Below, piece by piece: positions 20,412-29,951 of a stretch of DNA of 64,000 nucleotides. The notes below the pieces were generated by a model that saw nothing but the letters and a program-made list of their open reading frames with translations, was not told the DNA's origin and made no database searches. The DNA is from Methanocaldococcus lauensis (GTDB lineage: Archaea; AGJL01; Methanococci; Methanococcales; Methanocaldococcaceae). The stretch is from assembly GCF_902827225.1 (NCBI RefSeq), contig NZ_LR792632.1:453030-517029 (forward strand), given 5' to 3'. The translations under genes and the position numbers were made by a program. Positions within the stretch are counted from its first letter, which is position 1. Every line of letters begins with the position of its first letter.

Positions 20412-21128
20412 TTATTTAATATTTTTTATAACTTCCATAATTCCCTCAATAGTGTATATTTTAGGTAGTAAAGGTTTAAATCCAAATTCTTCAATAACTT
20501 TTCCAGTTATTGGACCTATTGCCACAATATAGTTTTTCTCTATAATCTTGGAAAATTCGTTATTAACATATTTAAAAAAGTTTTTAGCAGTTAATCCACT
20601 TGTAAATGTTAAAATAAATTTTTCATCTTTTAATTCTTTTTTTAATTTTTCAATCTTTTCTTTTAAATTTTTTGGTTCAACAGAGTTATAAACAAACAAT
20701 AAATCTGCATTTAAATTATTTTTTAAAATGTCTCTTGTTGAGGGAGTCGTGGGAATTAAAAATCTTTCATTTCCATTAATAACTTTTTTTAATTCTTCCA
20801 ATAATTTTTCAGCAGTGTATTCCTTTGGAATTATATCTGGAGATTTACCAAAATATTTTTTAAAAGTTTTTGCAGTTTTTTCTCCAATGACAGCAATTTT
20901 TTTATCTTTAACCCTATCTTTTTTTCTATCGTCCAATATGTTGTATAATCCAATAACGCCACTCGGAGATGTAAAAATAATCCAATCATATTTATTTAAA
21001 TCAACATTAACATCTTTGTTATAAACTATCTCCAGAGTAGGAAATAATATTGGCTCAAAACCTTCTTTTTTTAATAGTTTAGCAAATACCTCAGATCTTT
21101 CCTTAGGTCTTGTAATAACAACTTTCAT
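20412..21128 (-). CDS. hemD: Uroporphyrinogen-III synthase
   Basis: HemD closes and inverts the linear tetrapyrrole to uroporphyrinogen III, feeding cobamide, F430 and siroheme synthesis. The fold signatures are weakly conserved but visible: 'VVITRPKERSEVFAKLL' at the start, 'IIFTSPSGVIGL' and 'FILTFTSGLTAKNFF' in the two domains, and 'VAIGPITGKVIEEFG' near the end. Length 238 is usual. It lies 29 bases upstream of hypD in the same direction. Confidence 0.88.
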   Translation of the reverse strand: MKVVITRPKERSEVFAKLLKKEGFEPILFPTLEIVYNKDVNVDLNKYDWIIFTSPSGVIGLYNILDDRKKDRVKDKKIAVIGEKTAKTFKKYFGKSPDIIPKEYTAEKLLEELKKVINGNERFLIPTTPSTRDILKNNLNADLLFVYNSVEPKNLKEKIEKLKKELKDEKFILTFTSGLTAKNFFKYVNNEFSKIIEKNYIVAIGPITGKVIEEFGFKPLLPKIYTIEGIMEVIKNIK

Positions 21129-21150
21129 TTTATCCCATTTTTATTCTATT

Positions 21151-21795
21151 TTATGTTAATTTGTTTAATTCTAAATAATGTCCTCTATATCTAAGATATA
21201 CATAAAATTTATCTTTAAAATCAATAACTTTATATTCAATTAAATCTGGATTATGTTTTTTTATATTCTCAAAATATAATTTTATCGTTTCTGCGGTAAT
21301 ATTTCCTTTCTTCCTGAAAACCCACACATATACAGTTTCGTTATTAGTAATTACCCCAGCTATAACGCTATCTCTATTATAAATAACAATGTCCTTAAAG
21401 TTTTGAGGAATTAAAACTGTTAAATCATTTGGTGTTGCTTTCCCTAAATTACCATTACCTTTTATAATACAACCGTTGTAATACTTATAATCATCAATTT
21501 TTATATATTTAAATATAAATGCCATAGGAACTTTTATTCCAACAGTATTACCATCACTACTAATATAAACTCCATTAATAAATATTAAAAGGTCTTTGTA
21601 AATTCCATTTATATTCCTTATATTTTCTTTGTTATTCATAATAACATCGTGGTCAATGTATGTAAATTCTTTAAATGGAGAGTTTTCTATAACTTCATTT
21701 AATGATTCTGCTCCTCCAATATTTTCATACAAATACCATCCAATTATAGCTATTGGAAGAACATTTATTAATACAAATAGAATAAATTTTTTCAT
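21151..21795 (-). CDS. Uncharacterised membrane-anchored protein
   Basis: A single N-terminal hydrophobic segment, roughly residues 4-23 ('FILFVLINVLPIAIIGWYLY'), is followed by an extracytoplasmic-looking domain of about 190 residues rich in beta strands, Asn and Tyr. No motif is recognised. It starts at ATG after GGTGGGATT and precedes hemD with a 22-base gap, so they may be co-transcribed. A similar hypothetical gene stands between hemD and tldD in M. jannaschii, as I recall. Function unknown. Confidence 0.7.
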   Translation of the reverse strand: MKKFILFVLINVLPIAIIGWYLYENIGGAESLNEVIENSPFKEFTYIDHDVIMNNKENIRNINGIYKDLLIFINGVYISSDGNTVGIKVPMAFIFKYIKIDDYKYYNGCIIKGNGNLGKATPNDLTVLIPQNFKDIVIYNRDSVIAGVITNNETVYVWVFRKKGNITAETIKLYFENIKKHNPDLIEYKVIDFKDKFYVYLRYRGHYLELNKLT

Positions 21796-21890
21796 AATCC
21801 CACCTAAATTTTTTTATAGATAGATTGTGAGTTATAATGACAAATAAAATATTAACATGAAGAGAATATATAAAATGTGATGGTGATTTT

Positions 21891-23255
21891 ATGATTAACA
21901 GTATCAATATAGAAAAATTGGAAAAACTCTTAGAAGTAGGAGATTATGCAGATTTAAGAATACATTCTGGGCAAACCAACTCCATAATATTAAAGGATGG
22001 AAAAATAGAAGAGATATCTTCTGGATTAGGACAAGGAGTTGCTGTTAGGATTTTATATAAAAATGGTTGGGGATTTGCTTCATCAAATATTATAAATGAA
22101 AAAGAAATTGAAAACTTAATAAATAAGGCATATAAAATGGCTAAAATTTCAAATGAATATTCAGTAAAAGAAGTATCTCTAAAAGATTATAAGGCGATAG
22201 TAGATAATTACCAAATGATTGGAAAAATAAATCCTGTCGAAGTGGATATTGATGAAAAGAAAGATATAATAATAGATGCCTACAAAAATATGATGGATGA
22301 AAAAATTAAAAGTATATCTGTTAGCTATTCTGATGTATTGGGTAAAAAACTATTTATAAATAGTGAAGGTTCAAGAATTGAAGGAGAAATAACAAGATGC
22401 ATAATGTATATGAATTGCGTTGCTAAAGAAAATGGAAATTTGCAATATGGTGCTGAAAGAACTGGGGGTTTTGGATTTGAGAAAATATTGGATAATTATT
22501 TAAATTTATCTATAGAGGCAAAAAATAGAGCTTTAAGATTACTTAAAGCAAAAAATTGCCCAAAAGGAAAATTTAAAGTGATATTAGATCCAGAGTTGGC
22601 TGGAGTTTTTATACATGAAGCTGTTGGACATGCTTCAGAGGCTGATTTAGTTTTACAAAATGATAGTGTATTTAAAGACAAGTTAGGAGAGAGAGTTGGG
22701 AGTGAATATGTAACAGTTATAGATGACGCTACGGTTAAAGATGCCTTTGGTTCTTACAAATATGATGATGAAGGAGTTGAAGGAAAAAAGACAGTTATTA
22801 TTGAAAATGGAATTTTAAAAACTTATCTACATTCAAGAGAAACCGCTGGTAGAATGAATGCTGAATTAACAGGAAATGGTAGATCAGAGGGATTAAATAA
22901 GCCAATTGTAAGACTGAGTAATACTTATATAAAACCAGGAGATTGGTCATTTGAAGAACTCTTAGAGGATACAAAAGAAGGAATATTTTTAAAAGGTTCA
23001 AGGGGAGGACAGGTTGATACTGGTAAAGGTTTATTCCAGTTTAGTGCAGTTGAAGCATATTTAATTGAAAATGGAGAATTAACTCAAGTTTTAAAAGATG
23101 CTGGATTAAGTGGAGAAATCTTGGATATATTATTTAAGGTAGATGCCGTTACAAAAGATTTTAAACTAAGTGTAGGTTACTGTGGAAAATACGGACAGAG
23201 CGTTCCAGTAGGGGATGGGGGAGGCTTTGTAAGAACTATTGCAACTATTTCCTAA
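21891..23255 (+). CDS. tldD: TldD-family metalloprotease
   Basis: The zinc motif 'IHEAVGHASEADLV' (HExxxH) is present, preceded by 'VILDPELAGVF', and followed by 'GRMNAELTGNGRSEG'. 'KGSRGGQVDTGKGLFQF' and the glycine-rich C-terminus 'YCGKYGQSVPVGDGGGFV' are typical. TldD works with TldE to cleave unfolded peptides inside the complex; no tldE gene is in the window. The gene is divergent from the membrane-protein gene; a TATA-like box lies in the shared spacer. Confidence 0.95.
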   Translation: MINSINIEKLEKLLEVGDYADLRIHSGQTNSIILKDGKIEEISSGLGQGVAVRILYKNGWGFASSNIINEKEIENLINKAYKMAKISNEYSVKEVSLKDYKAIVDNYQMIGKINPVEVDIDEKKDIIIDAYKNMMDEKIKSISVSYSDVLGKKLFINSEGSRIEGEITRCIMYMNCVAKENGNLQYGAERTGGFGFEKILDNYLNLSIEAKNRALRLLKAKNCPKGKFKVILDPELAGVFIHEAVGHASEADLVLQNDSVFKDKLGERVGSEYVTVIDDATVKDAFGSYKYDDEGVEGKKTVIIENGILKTYLHSRETAGRMNAELTGNGRSEGLNKPIVRLSNTYIKPGDWSFEELLEDTKEGIFLKGSRGGQVDTGKGLFQFSAVEAYLIENGELTQVLKDAGLSGEILDILFKVDAVTKDFKLSVGYCGKYGQSVPVGDGGGFVRTIATIS

Positions 23256-23265
23256 GTATAAGGTT

Positions 23266-26200
23266 TTATTCCACTGTAACACTCTTAGCTAAACCTCTTG
23301 GTTTATCAACATCTCTTCCAAGTTCAACAGCTTTATAATATGCTAACAATTGAAAGGCAGGAGCATAGACAATTGGAGAAATCTCTTCAATAACTTCTGG
23401 AACTAATATGTTATATGTGTTATCAATCTCAATTGGAGTTATAGCCACTACCTTTCCTCCTCTTGCTAAAACTTCTTCAATATTTGATAATAATGACTCA
23501 TACACTGATGAACTTCTTGGTGGCACTATTGCTATAGTATCAATATTTTCATCTATTAGTGATATTGTCCCATGCTTTAACATACCTCCACTCATTCCCT
23601 CTGCATGTAAGTAGGTAATTTCTTTAAACTTCAAAGCCCCTTCTAATGCACTAACAATATTTATCCCCTTAGATATAAATATGTAGTTATTTACCTTTAG
23701 ATTTTGAGAAATATTTTTAATTATATCTTTTTTATTTAAAACCTCTCTTACATAGTCAGGGATTTTTTCAATTTCATTTTCATATTTACTCATATCCCTA
23801 CCAATAAGTTTTCCATACTCTATAAACAGTCTGTAAATTATCATTAATTGAGAAGTGTAAGTTTTAGTAGCACAAACAGCAATCTCAATTCCTGCACCCA
23901 TCATAATGGTTATATCCGCCTCTCTTGTTGCAGAACTTCCAATAACATTTACTATAACTCCTGTTTTAGCTTTATTTTTCTTAGCGAATCTTAAAGCCTT
24001 TAAAGTATCATAAGTTTCTCCACTTTGAGTAATTCCTATAACCAATGTTTTTTCATCTACCACCCCTTTATTTAAAAACTCTGATGCATCACAGGCAATA
24101 ACAACTTTTCCTAACTTTGAAAATAGATACTCAGCAACCATTGCCGCATGTAGTGATGTTCCCATAGCAACAAAATAAACCCTTTCATAATCTTTGATGC
24201 ATTTAGCTAATTTTCTAATTTCCTCAGAGGATATTTTAGCAGAGATTTTTAAAACTTCTGGCTGTTCCATAATCTCCTTTAACATAAAGTGAGGATATCC
24301 CATCTTTTCAGCAGAGCTTATGTCCCAATCAATTTTTATTACGTCTCTTTTTACAATTTTTCCATCATTCTCTATAACAACTTTATAATTATCATTTTCT
24401 TTTTTAATTATGACAATATCGCCATCTTCTAAAGGAATCGCCTTATTTGTATAATCTAAAAATGCTGTAACATCGCTACCTAAATAATAACTATTATTTC
24501 CAACTCCTAAAATTAGGGGACTTTCATTTCTTGCTCCAATTAATAGGTTTGGAAAGTTTTTATTTATTATGGCTAATGCATAAGTTCCTTTTAGTTTTTT
24601 AATTGCATTTTTAACAGCTTTTATGTAATTCTCTTCATTTATATATTCAAATTTCTTTAATTCTTCTTCAATTAAATGAGAAATAACCTCTGTATCTGTA
24701 TCTGATTTAAACTTATGCCCTTTTTTAATTAACTCCTCCTTTAATACTTTATAGTTAGAAATTATTCCATTATGAACCACTGCTATTTCATCATTGCAAT
24801 CAGTGTGTGGATGAGCGTTTTCTTTACTTACATTACCATGCGTTGCCCATCTTGAGTTATGATTAATTATTAGGTTTCCAATAAAGTTGTGATAATCTTC
24901 AACCTCTAAATCATAAACATACTCAACATCTGACTCAATCTTTTCAATCTCAAATTTTGACCAAACTACATCTCCATTTAAAAATTTTTTTAGGTAGTTT
25001 GCTTTGTCATATAATCCTCTACTATTTAATTCTTTAATAATCTTTTCTATTGTGTAATCAGTGCAATAGTTATCTTCATTTTTTATTGTTTTTAATGAAA
25101 CGCCTACAAATTCTATTATTTCTTTTTTAGTCATTGGAACTGAAATATATCTAAAGTTAAGTCCTTTCATTTTGTTTAATATATTAATTAATTTCTCTAT
25201 TTTGTCCTTTGCAGTAAAGCCAATGTATTTCTTAAATAATTCAAAGGATTTTTTATCACTTATAAGAAGTTTATATACATTAGTATAATATTTCTCTTCT
25301 CTCTCCATTTTTGAATATGATGCTAAAATTCCAAATCTCAACAACAAGAACTGAATTTCTTTTATAAGACATTCAGAAGTCATTCCTATACCAATTTGCT
25401 TAGCATCAACTCCTATATAACCTTCTGCATCAAATATTCCCCTTAAATATGATGCAACTAAATCATTATTTAATCTAAATACAAATTCTGGAGTTCTTTT
25501 ATTTAACAACTCTGGAATGTTCTTTTTAAACCAATCCACCAAGTATTTGTTGTTTATCTCCAATATGTAATAACCATTATCTTTTTTGATATTTCCTTCT
25601 AAGTTAAAAACATTATTAAATAGTTTATTGTAATATTCCAAGACATCTTTTCTTTCATCTTTTAATCTCAACATTCTATTTGAAGAAAAATAACCTTTTC
25701 CAATAATATAACCAACAATTTGCATTAATTCGGGAGTAGGGGTTTTTGGGAATTTGATTGGATTTGTATTTTTTATTGTCTTAAACTCAACTTTATCATT
25801 AAAATTATAATTTAACTTCCTTACTATACCAATTAACTCACTACCATTCAAATCCTCAACACATTTCTCAACTATCTTTCCATTTTCTACCACAAACAGT
25901 TTATGTTCTCCAGTTGTGATAAGTTCAGAAAAAGGTGTTTTTATCTTATATAATACCTTTGGTGCTTTATGTTTAAACTTTTTGATTTTTTTGTTATATA
26001 GTTTCAAATCTTCAAAATTAACTGATAAAACCTCATTTTTATCATCAATTTCAGAAATCTTTTTTATCCTTCCATCTGATAGAATAATATAAGTGTCTGG
26101 ATGAAGACAATGTCCTACTCCTATATTACCCTCAACACTTAAAAAATCCTCTTTTTTAGATACTTCATCAACTTTTCCAACATCCTTTTTAATAATTAAT

Positions 26201-26322
26201 CTGTCTTTATTAATAATACCAATCCCACAACTGTCATATCCTCTATATTCCAATCTTTTTAAACCATTTAATAATACCTTTGATGCCTTTTCATCTCCAA
26301 TATATCCAATAATTCCACACAT
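23266..26322 (-). CDS. glmS: Glutamine--fructose-6-phosphate aminotransferase (isomerising), intein-containing precursor
   Basis: GlmS makes glucosamine-6-phosphate from fructose-6-phosphate and glutamine. The mature protein is about 600 residues: class-II glutaminase with Cys2 ('MCGIIGYIGD'), then two SIS domains with 'YFVAMGTSLHAAMVAEYL', 'GITQSGETYDTL' and the C-terminal 'PRGLAKSVTVE'. Residues 72-489 are an intein inserted after 'GNIGVGH' and before 'SRWATHGN', next to the glutaminase active-site loop. Splicing is required for activity, since the insertion breaks the glutaminase domain. It converges with tldD (10-base gap). Confidence 0.97.
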   Translation of the reverse strand: MCGIIGYIGDEKASKVLLNGLKRLEYRGYDSCGIGIINKDRLIIKKDVGKVDEVSKKEDFLSVEGNIGVGHCLHPDTYIILSDGRIKKISEIDDKNEVLSVNFEDLKLYNKKIKKFKHKAPKVLYKIKTPFSELITTGEHKLFVVENGKIVEKCVEDLNGSELIGIVRKLNYNFNDKVEFKTIKNTNPIKFPKTPTPELMQIVGYIIGKGYFSSNRMLRLKDERKDVLEYYNKLFNNVFNLEGNIKKDNGYYILEINNKYLVDWFKKNIPELLNKRTPEFVFRLNNDLVASYLRGIFDAEGYIGVDAKQIGIGMTSECLIKEIQFLLLRFGILASYSKMEREEKYYTNVYKLLISDKKSFELFKKYIGFTAKDKIEKLINILNKMKGLNFRYISVPMTKKEIIEFVGVSLKTIKNEDNYCTDYTIEKIIKELNSRGLYDKANYLKKFLNGDVVWSKFEIEKIESDVEYVYDLEVEDYHNFIGNLIINHNSRWATHGNVSKENAHPHTDCNDEIAVVHNGIISNYKVLKEELIKKGHKFKSDTDTEVISHLIEEELKKFEYINEENYIKAVKNAIKKLKGTYALAIINKNFPNLLIGARNESPLILGVGNNSYYLGSDVTAFLDYTNKAIPLEDGDIVIIKKENDNYKVVIENDGKIVKRDVIKIDWDISSAEKMGYPHFMLKEIMEQPEVLKISAKISSEEIRKLAKCIKDYERVYFVAMGTSLHAAMVAEYLFSKLGKVVIACDASEFLNKGVVDEKTLVIGITQSGETYDTLKALRFAKKNKAKTGVIVNVIGSSATREADITIMMGAGIEIAVCATKTYTSQLMIIYRLFIEYGKLIGRDMSKYENEIEKIPDYVREVLNKKDIIKNISQNLKVNNYIFISKGINIVSALEGALKFKEITYLHAEGMSGGMLKHGTISLIDENIDTIAIVPPRSSSVYESLLSNIEEVLARGGKVVAITPIEIDNTYNILVPEVIEEISPIVYAPAFQLLAYYKAVELGRDVDKPRGLAKSVTVE
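24856..26109 (-). other. Intein in GlmS with LAGLIDADG homing-endonuclease domain
   Basis: The 418-residue intein begins with Cys ('CLHPDTYIILSDG') and ends 'NLIINHN', with Ser as the next extein residue. Block B 'TTGEHKLFV' supplies the T-x-x-H pair, so the splicing machinery looks intact. Two LAGLIDADG motifs are recognisable: 'IVGYIIGKG' (residues 202-210) and 'LRGIFDAEG' (293-301). In the first, the catalytic acid is Lys209; the second retains Glu300. The endonuclease is therefore probably inactive or crippled. The GlmS site is a known intein location in M. jannaschii, where I recall a longer intein. Confidence 0.93.
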
Positions 26323-26490
26323 ATCATTTCACCGATAAGCCTAAATATTTCTTAACAATAATAAATAATAATTTAGATAATAGTAGTTTGGTATATATAT
26401 TATTTGATTTAATTTATTTCATATTAAAGTTCTTTTAAGTAATGAAATTAATATAATTAATACTATAAAATATCTTATGAGGTGAGAGTT

Positions 26491-26772
26491 ATGGTGTTTG
26501 GTAGTGCGGCAAGGGAAAAAACTCCTGAAGAGATATTAAAAGATGTTGCATTAATGTTAGATGAGATAATTAATGATACTACTGTTCCAAGAAACATTAG
26601 AGCAGCTGCAGAAAAGGCTAAAGAAACTATTTTAAAAGAGGACGAAGAACCAATTGTAAGGAGTGCTACGGCAATTCACATATTGGATGAAATTAGTAAC
26701 GACCCTAATATGCCACTACATACAAGGACACAGATATGGAGCATAGTTAGTGAGTTAGAGAGAGTTAAATAA
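26491..26772 (+). CDS. UPF0147 family protein
   Basis: A small all-helical protein of 93 residues with the conserved 'ALMLDEIINDTTVPRNIRAA' and 'ILDEISNDPNMPLHTRTQIW' segments typical of archaeal UPF0147. I choose the ATG at 26491 with GAGGTGA just upstream; the GTG at 26482 is inside that site. Function unknown. It is divergent from glmS and converges with the aldolase gene. Confidence 0.88.
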   Translation: MVFGSAAREKTPEEILKDVALMLDEIINDTTVPRNIRAAAEKAKETILKEDEEPIVRSATAIHILDEISNDPNMPLHTRTQIWSIVSELERVK

Positions 26773-26782
26773 TCAAAAAAAT

Positions 26783-27328
26783 TTATTTATTTACAAGAAG
26801 TTTTAAAAGAGTTAGTTTAGCCTGCTCTTCTAAAGTTTCCACTTTTACATAGGCATCAATTAAATCCTTTCCTAAGCAAACTACACCATGATTTTTTAAT
26901 ATTATCACATCTTCATCTCTTTTTGCAGTTTCTTCTGCCAATTTTACACTCCCTGCCTCATAATAATCAACATATCCAATTTTCTTTAAAAATACTTTTC
27001 CATCTGCTGTTAATATTTCTATTTCTTTGTCTATTATTGATAAAAAAGTAGAGACAATTGAATGAGTATGGATTATAGCATTTACATCCTTCCTTTTCCT
27101 ATAAATCATTAAATGGAGATTTCTTTCAGATGTAGGATTTCCTTTTATAATATTTCCATCTAAATCCATTATAGCAATATCATCTTCTTTTAAAAACCCT
27201 AAAATAGAGCCAGTTGGCGTTAAATAAACTATATTTTTATCTCTAACTGAAACATTCCCTCCACTACCTACTACATACTTTCTATCATATAATCTTTTAC
27301 AGATTTCAATAAATAGAGATTTATTCAT
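26783..27328 (-). CDS. Class II aldolase (L-fuculose-1-phosphate aldolase-like)
   Basis: The zinc ligands sit in '[14 protein letters not shown]' and '[14 protein letters not shown]', with '[10 protein letters not shown]' near the start that binds the phosphate of the substrate. Length 181 residues from the ATG at 27328 fits the family. The M. jannaschii homologue has been reported to act on lactaldehyde and dihydroxyacetone phosphate, linked to lactaldehyde made for coenzyme F420. A GTG start at 27340 is an alternative. The start and leader lie in a 98-bp tandem duplication. Confidence 0.9.
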   Translation of the reverse strand: MNKSLFIEICKRLYDRKYVVGSGGNVSVRDKNIVYLTPTGSILGFLKEDDIAIMDLDGNIIKGNPTSERNLHLMIYRKRKDVNAIIHTHSIVSTFLSIIDKEIEILTADGKVFLKKIGYVDYYEAGSVKLAEETAKRDEDVIILKNHGVVCLGKDLIDAYVKVETLEEQAKLTLLKLLVNK

Positions 27329-27503
27329 AGTTTCACTCAAAATATCTTTAATATTAATATTATAACGGCAATGTATAGAAAGATAATTAAAAGTTCTAAG
27401 AGTATAATAAATAGAGATTTATTCATAGTTTCACTCAAAATATCTTTAATATTAATATTATAACGGCAATGTATAGAAAGATAATTAAAAGTTCTAAGAG
27501 TAT
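27308..27503 (-). repeat. 98-bp tandem duplication spanning an operon junction
   Basis: Bases 27308-27405 and 27406-27503 are essentially identical head-to-tail copies. Each copy holds the end of the coiled-coil membrane-protein gene, the spacer, and the ribosome binding site plus first seven codons of the aldolase. The duplication leaves both flanking genes intact. Absence of drift between the copies indicates a recent event or ongoing correction. Confidence 0.93.
27337..27426 (-). CDS. 29-codon chimeric membrane micro-ORF created by the duplication
   Basis: The upstream copy retains the aldolase start signal (GTGAAACT then ATG at 27426). Its first seven codons (MNKSLFI) run in frame into the transmembrane end of the membrane-protein gene supplied by the second copy ('[20 protein letters not shown]'). 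It stops at the copied TGA. The product would be a single transmembrane helix. It has a usable start site and sits inside the operon, so translation is possible; any function is unknown. Confidence 0.5.
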   Translation of the reverse strand: MNKSLFIILLELLIIFLYIAVIILILKIF

Positions 27504-27719
27504 TATGTTAATACGAATAATTTTTAAATTTTTTTTAATATCGTCCATAATTTTTAAGTATAATCCTAAAATTAAAATAGTTTCTTGACTTAGTATTTTA
27601 TTAGTTTTCTCATCTATCTTTTTCTCGTTTTCTTTTAGTTTAGCATCTACTCTCTTCTCTAATTCTAAAATTTTTTTATTTAATACTCTAAAATTTTCTT
27701 CTATTTCTCTCTCGTCCAT
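27435..27719 (-). CDS. Small coiled-coil protein with C-terminal transmembrane helix
   Basis: The 94-residue protein has a highly charged heptad-like N-terminal 50 residues ('NKKILELEKRVDAKLKENEK') and a hydrophobic C-terminus ('[19 protein letters not shown]') that should span the membrane. It resembles short tail-anchored coiled-coil proteins; I do not recognise a family. It lies 18 bases downstream of lonB and upstream of the aldolase, on the same strand. LonB is also membrane-bound, so a link is possible but unproven. Confidence 0.7.
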   Translation of the reverse strand: MDEREIEENFRVLNKKILELEKRVDAKLKENEKKIDEKTNKILSQETILILGLYLKIMDDIKKNLKIIRINIILLELLIIFLYIAVIILILKIF

Positions 27720-27737
27720 AATAGCACTTCTTATTAT

Positions 27738-29696
27738 TTATTTGGAAATCTTAGATGTTTCAGTATTTTTTATAGATTCTAAGTCAAACACCAATGGAAT
27801 AATTTCATCCAATGTCTTTACTGGAATAATTTCTATTCCTTCACTTTCTATAACATCTATTTTATTAGCCTCTGGAATTATAACCCTCTTGAACCCATAT
27901 TTCTTTGCCGCCTCTATTTTTTCATTAACTCCTCCAATTGCCAAAACATTTCCATTTAAATCTAAACTTCCAGTTATTGCAAAGTCTTGTTTTAATGGGA
28001 TGTTTAATAAGGCAGATATTATTGCTAAACATACTGCCGCTGTAGCACTATCTCCATCTATTTTTGAGTATGACTGACTAAATTGGATATAAATCTCTTT
28101 ATTATTTAGATCTATATCTTTCTTAGGTAGTGGAAGTTTTCCTTCGCTAACCAGTTTTTTTGATAATGCAGATGCCAATGTTATAGAATGCTTTGCAATA
28201 TCTCCAGAGATGTTTAATAAGTGAGTTCCTGGATTCTTTGAGTCTAATATTTGGACTATAATTTTGGTTACATCTCCAATTCCTCCAACTCCTATAACTG
28301 CCAATCCATATACTACCCCAACTTTTGGTGTATCGTTGGGAACTATATGCTTATATCTCTTAAAGTTTTTAATATAGTTTAAAGCTACTTGTTTCTCCAT
28401 ACTGTAAATTCCAGATTCAAACACCTTTCTAATATGCTCGGCAGTAATGTAAACTTTTTTATTATCATCTTTTTTAGTTTCTGGATTGTAATTACCTTTT
28501 TCATCAAAGTTTCCTAATAATTCTTCAATTTCTTTACCCATCGCTATATCGTTTGCCATTTTTATAATGTTAGCAAGTAATCTTAATCTCAATGTTAATT
28601 TATCCTTGGATCCAGCTAAGTATTGAGCAATTTTAACTACTTCACAACATCCGTCATAAGTCATTGGATTTAAATTGTTATTTTTTATTTCTTGAACAAT
28701 GAACTGTAAAATCTTATCTCTATTTTCTAAGGTATTATCCATTTTGTTCTTTAAAACAATTTTATAGTCAATTCTATCCAATAGAGGGGCTCTTAAATTA
28801 TAGACATCATCCATATTTCCAGACATTATTAAAATAAAATCACATGGAATTGGATTAGTTTCTACAGTAGCCCCACTTGAGTTTGGATTTCTTCCACTAA
28901 TTGGGAGACATTTATCTTGTAATGCAGTTAATATATAATCTTGAACTTCTAAGGGCATTGTTTTTATTTCATCGACATACAAAATTCCTCTATGAGCCTC
29001 GTGAATAGCCCCCAATATAATTCTCTTATGTGGAGGAGTTCCTAATGGTGGTCTTCCACCTAATGGACAGTGCTTAATATCCCCCAATAATCTCGTTACA
29101 TTGTATGCACTCGCTCTAACAAGAGGTCTCTTTTTGCATTCATATAATAGAACTGGCTTTAAATCCATTGGACTTAAAGAGTTGCTCATTGAAGCTCTTG
29201 AAGCTCCCATTATACTTGTTAATATTATAATGAACCCAAATACTAATACAATTAAAGCTGTTATTGTCACTGACGCTAATAGATACTTTTCAGGTATGCT
29301 TCTTAAAAAATACTGTGACAAAATTATCGCTCCAACCATTATTAAAATTAAAGTTAATGGATTAGGAGATTTTAAATCTAACTTTGGAATCTCTTTTAAA
29401 TCTTCTTTGTACTCCCCATCTATAACTTCAACTATTGGTCTCTCCATATTCTTTAAATTAGGTTTTGCAATTACATAGTAAGGGGTAAAATCTCCAAAAT
29501 CTTGTAAAATTTCTCCTACTGCTTTTACAATCATTGATTTTCCAACGCCAGGATCCCCTAATAAAATAACATTTCTTTTGTTTTTTACTGCTGATAAAAT
29601 AATTTTAACTGCTTCATCTTGTCCAATAACTTGGTCAATTAATCTTGGAGAAGGTTCGGGCAATTCTTCGGTAGTTTTAAATTTTATTGAAAACAT
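27738..29696 (-). CDS. lonB: Archaeal membrane-anchored Lon protease (LonB)
   Basis: AAA+ protease with Walker A 'GDPGVGKS' (residues 47-54). Two transmembrane segments, about 113-131 and 139-161, are inserted in the ATPase domain. The C-terminal peptidase domain has the Ser-Lys dyad: Ser in 'KIDGDSATAAVCLAI' and Lys in 'GGVNEKIEAAKKYGF'. 'LYVDEIKTMPLEVQDY' is Walker B and sensor region. 652 residues is typical. LonB degrades damaged and membrane proteins on the cytoplasmic side in archaea, which lack FtsH. Confidence 0.95.
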   Translation of the reverse strand: MFSIKFKTTEELPEPSPRLIDQVIGQDEAVKIILSAVKNKRNVILLGDPGVGKSMIVKAVGEILQDFGDFTPYYVIAKPNLKNMERPIVEVIDGEYKEDLKEIPKLDLKSPNPLTLILIMVGAIILSQYFLRSIPEKYLLASVTITALIVLVFGFIIILTSIMGASRASMSNSLSPMDLKPVLLYECKKRPLVRASAYNVTRLLGDIKHCPLGGRPPLGTPPHKRIILGAIHEAHRGILYVDEIKTMPLEVQDYILTALQDKCLPISGRNPNSSGATVETNPIPCDFILIMSGNMDDVYNLRAPLLDRIDYKIVLKNKMDNTLENRDKILQFIVQEIKNNNLNPMTYDGCCEVVKIAQYLAGSKDKLTLRLRLLANIIKMANDIAMGKEIEELLGNFDEKGNYNPETKKDDNKKVYITAEHIRKVFESGIYSMEKQVALNYIKNFKRYKHIVPNDTPKVGVVYGLAVIGVGGIGDVTKIIVQILDSKNPGTHLLNISGDIAKHSITLASALSKKLVSEGKLPLPKKDIDLNNKEIYIQFSQSYSKIDGDSATAAVCLAIISALLNIPLKQDFAITGSLDLNGNVLAIGGVNEKIEAAKKYGFKRVIIPEANKIDVIESEGIEIIPVKTLDEIIPLVFDLESIKNTETSKISK

Positions 29697-29951
29697 ACTA
29701 ACACCTTTTTAAACTGAATCTTAAACTAAAAATTATCTATAGAATGAAACATTTAAAATTAAATAATATTGATTTTTAACTTTTATATTAGATAAATATA
29801 GAATTAATCTTTAAATTTTTGAATATATAAATATATACTAAAAATGGTAATATATAATCAATTGTATGAAATACTAATGCTAATATTTAAACATTTTTGC
29901 TATTTACAATAAAATTAATAGCTAATGCTGAATATCAAACTTGGTGAAAAA

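Noticed and set aside
23266-26322. GlmS as a three-domain fusion protein
   Set aside because: The extra 418 residues have intein splice motifs and LAGLIDADG motifs and break the glutaminase domain.
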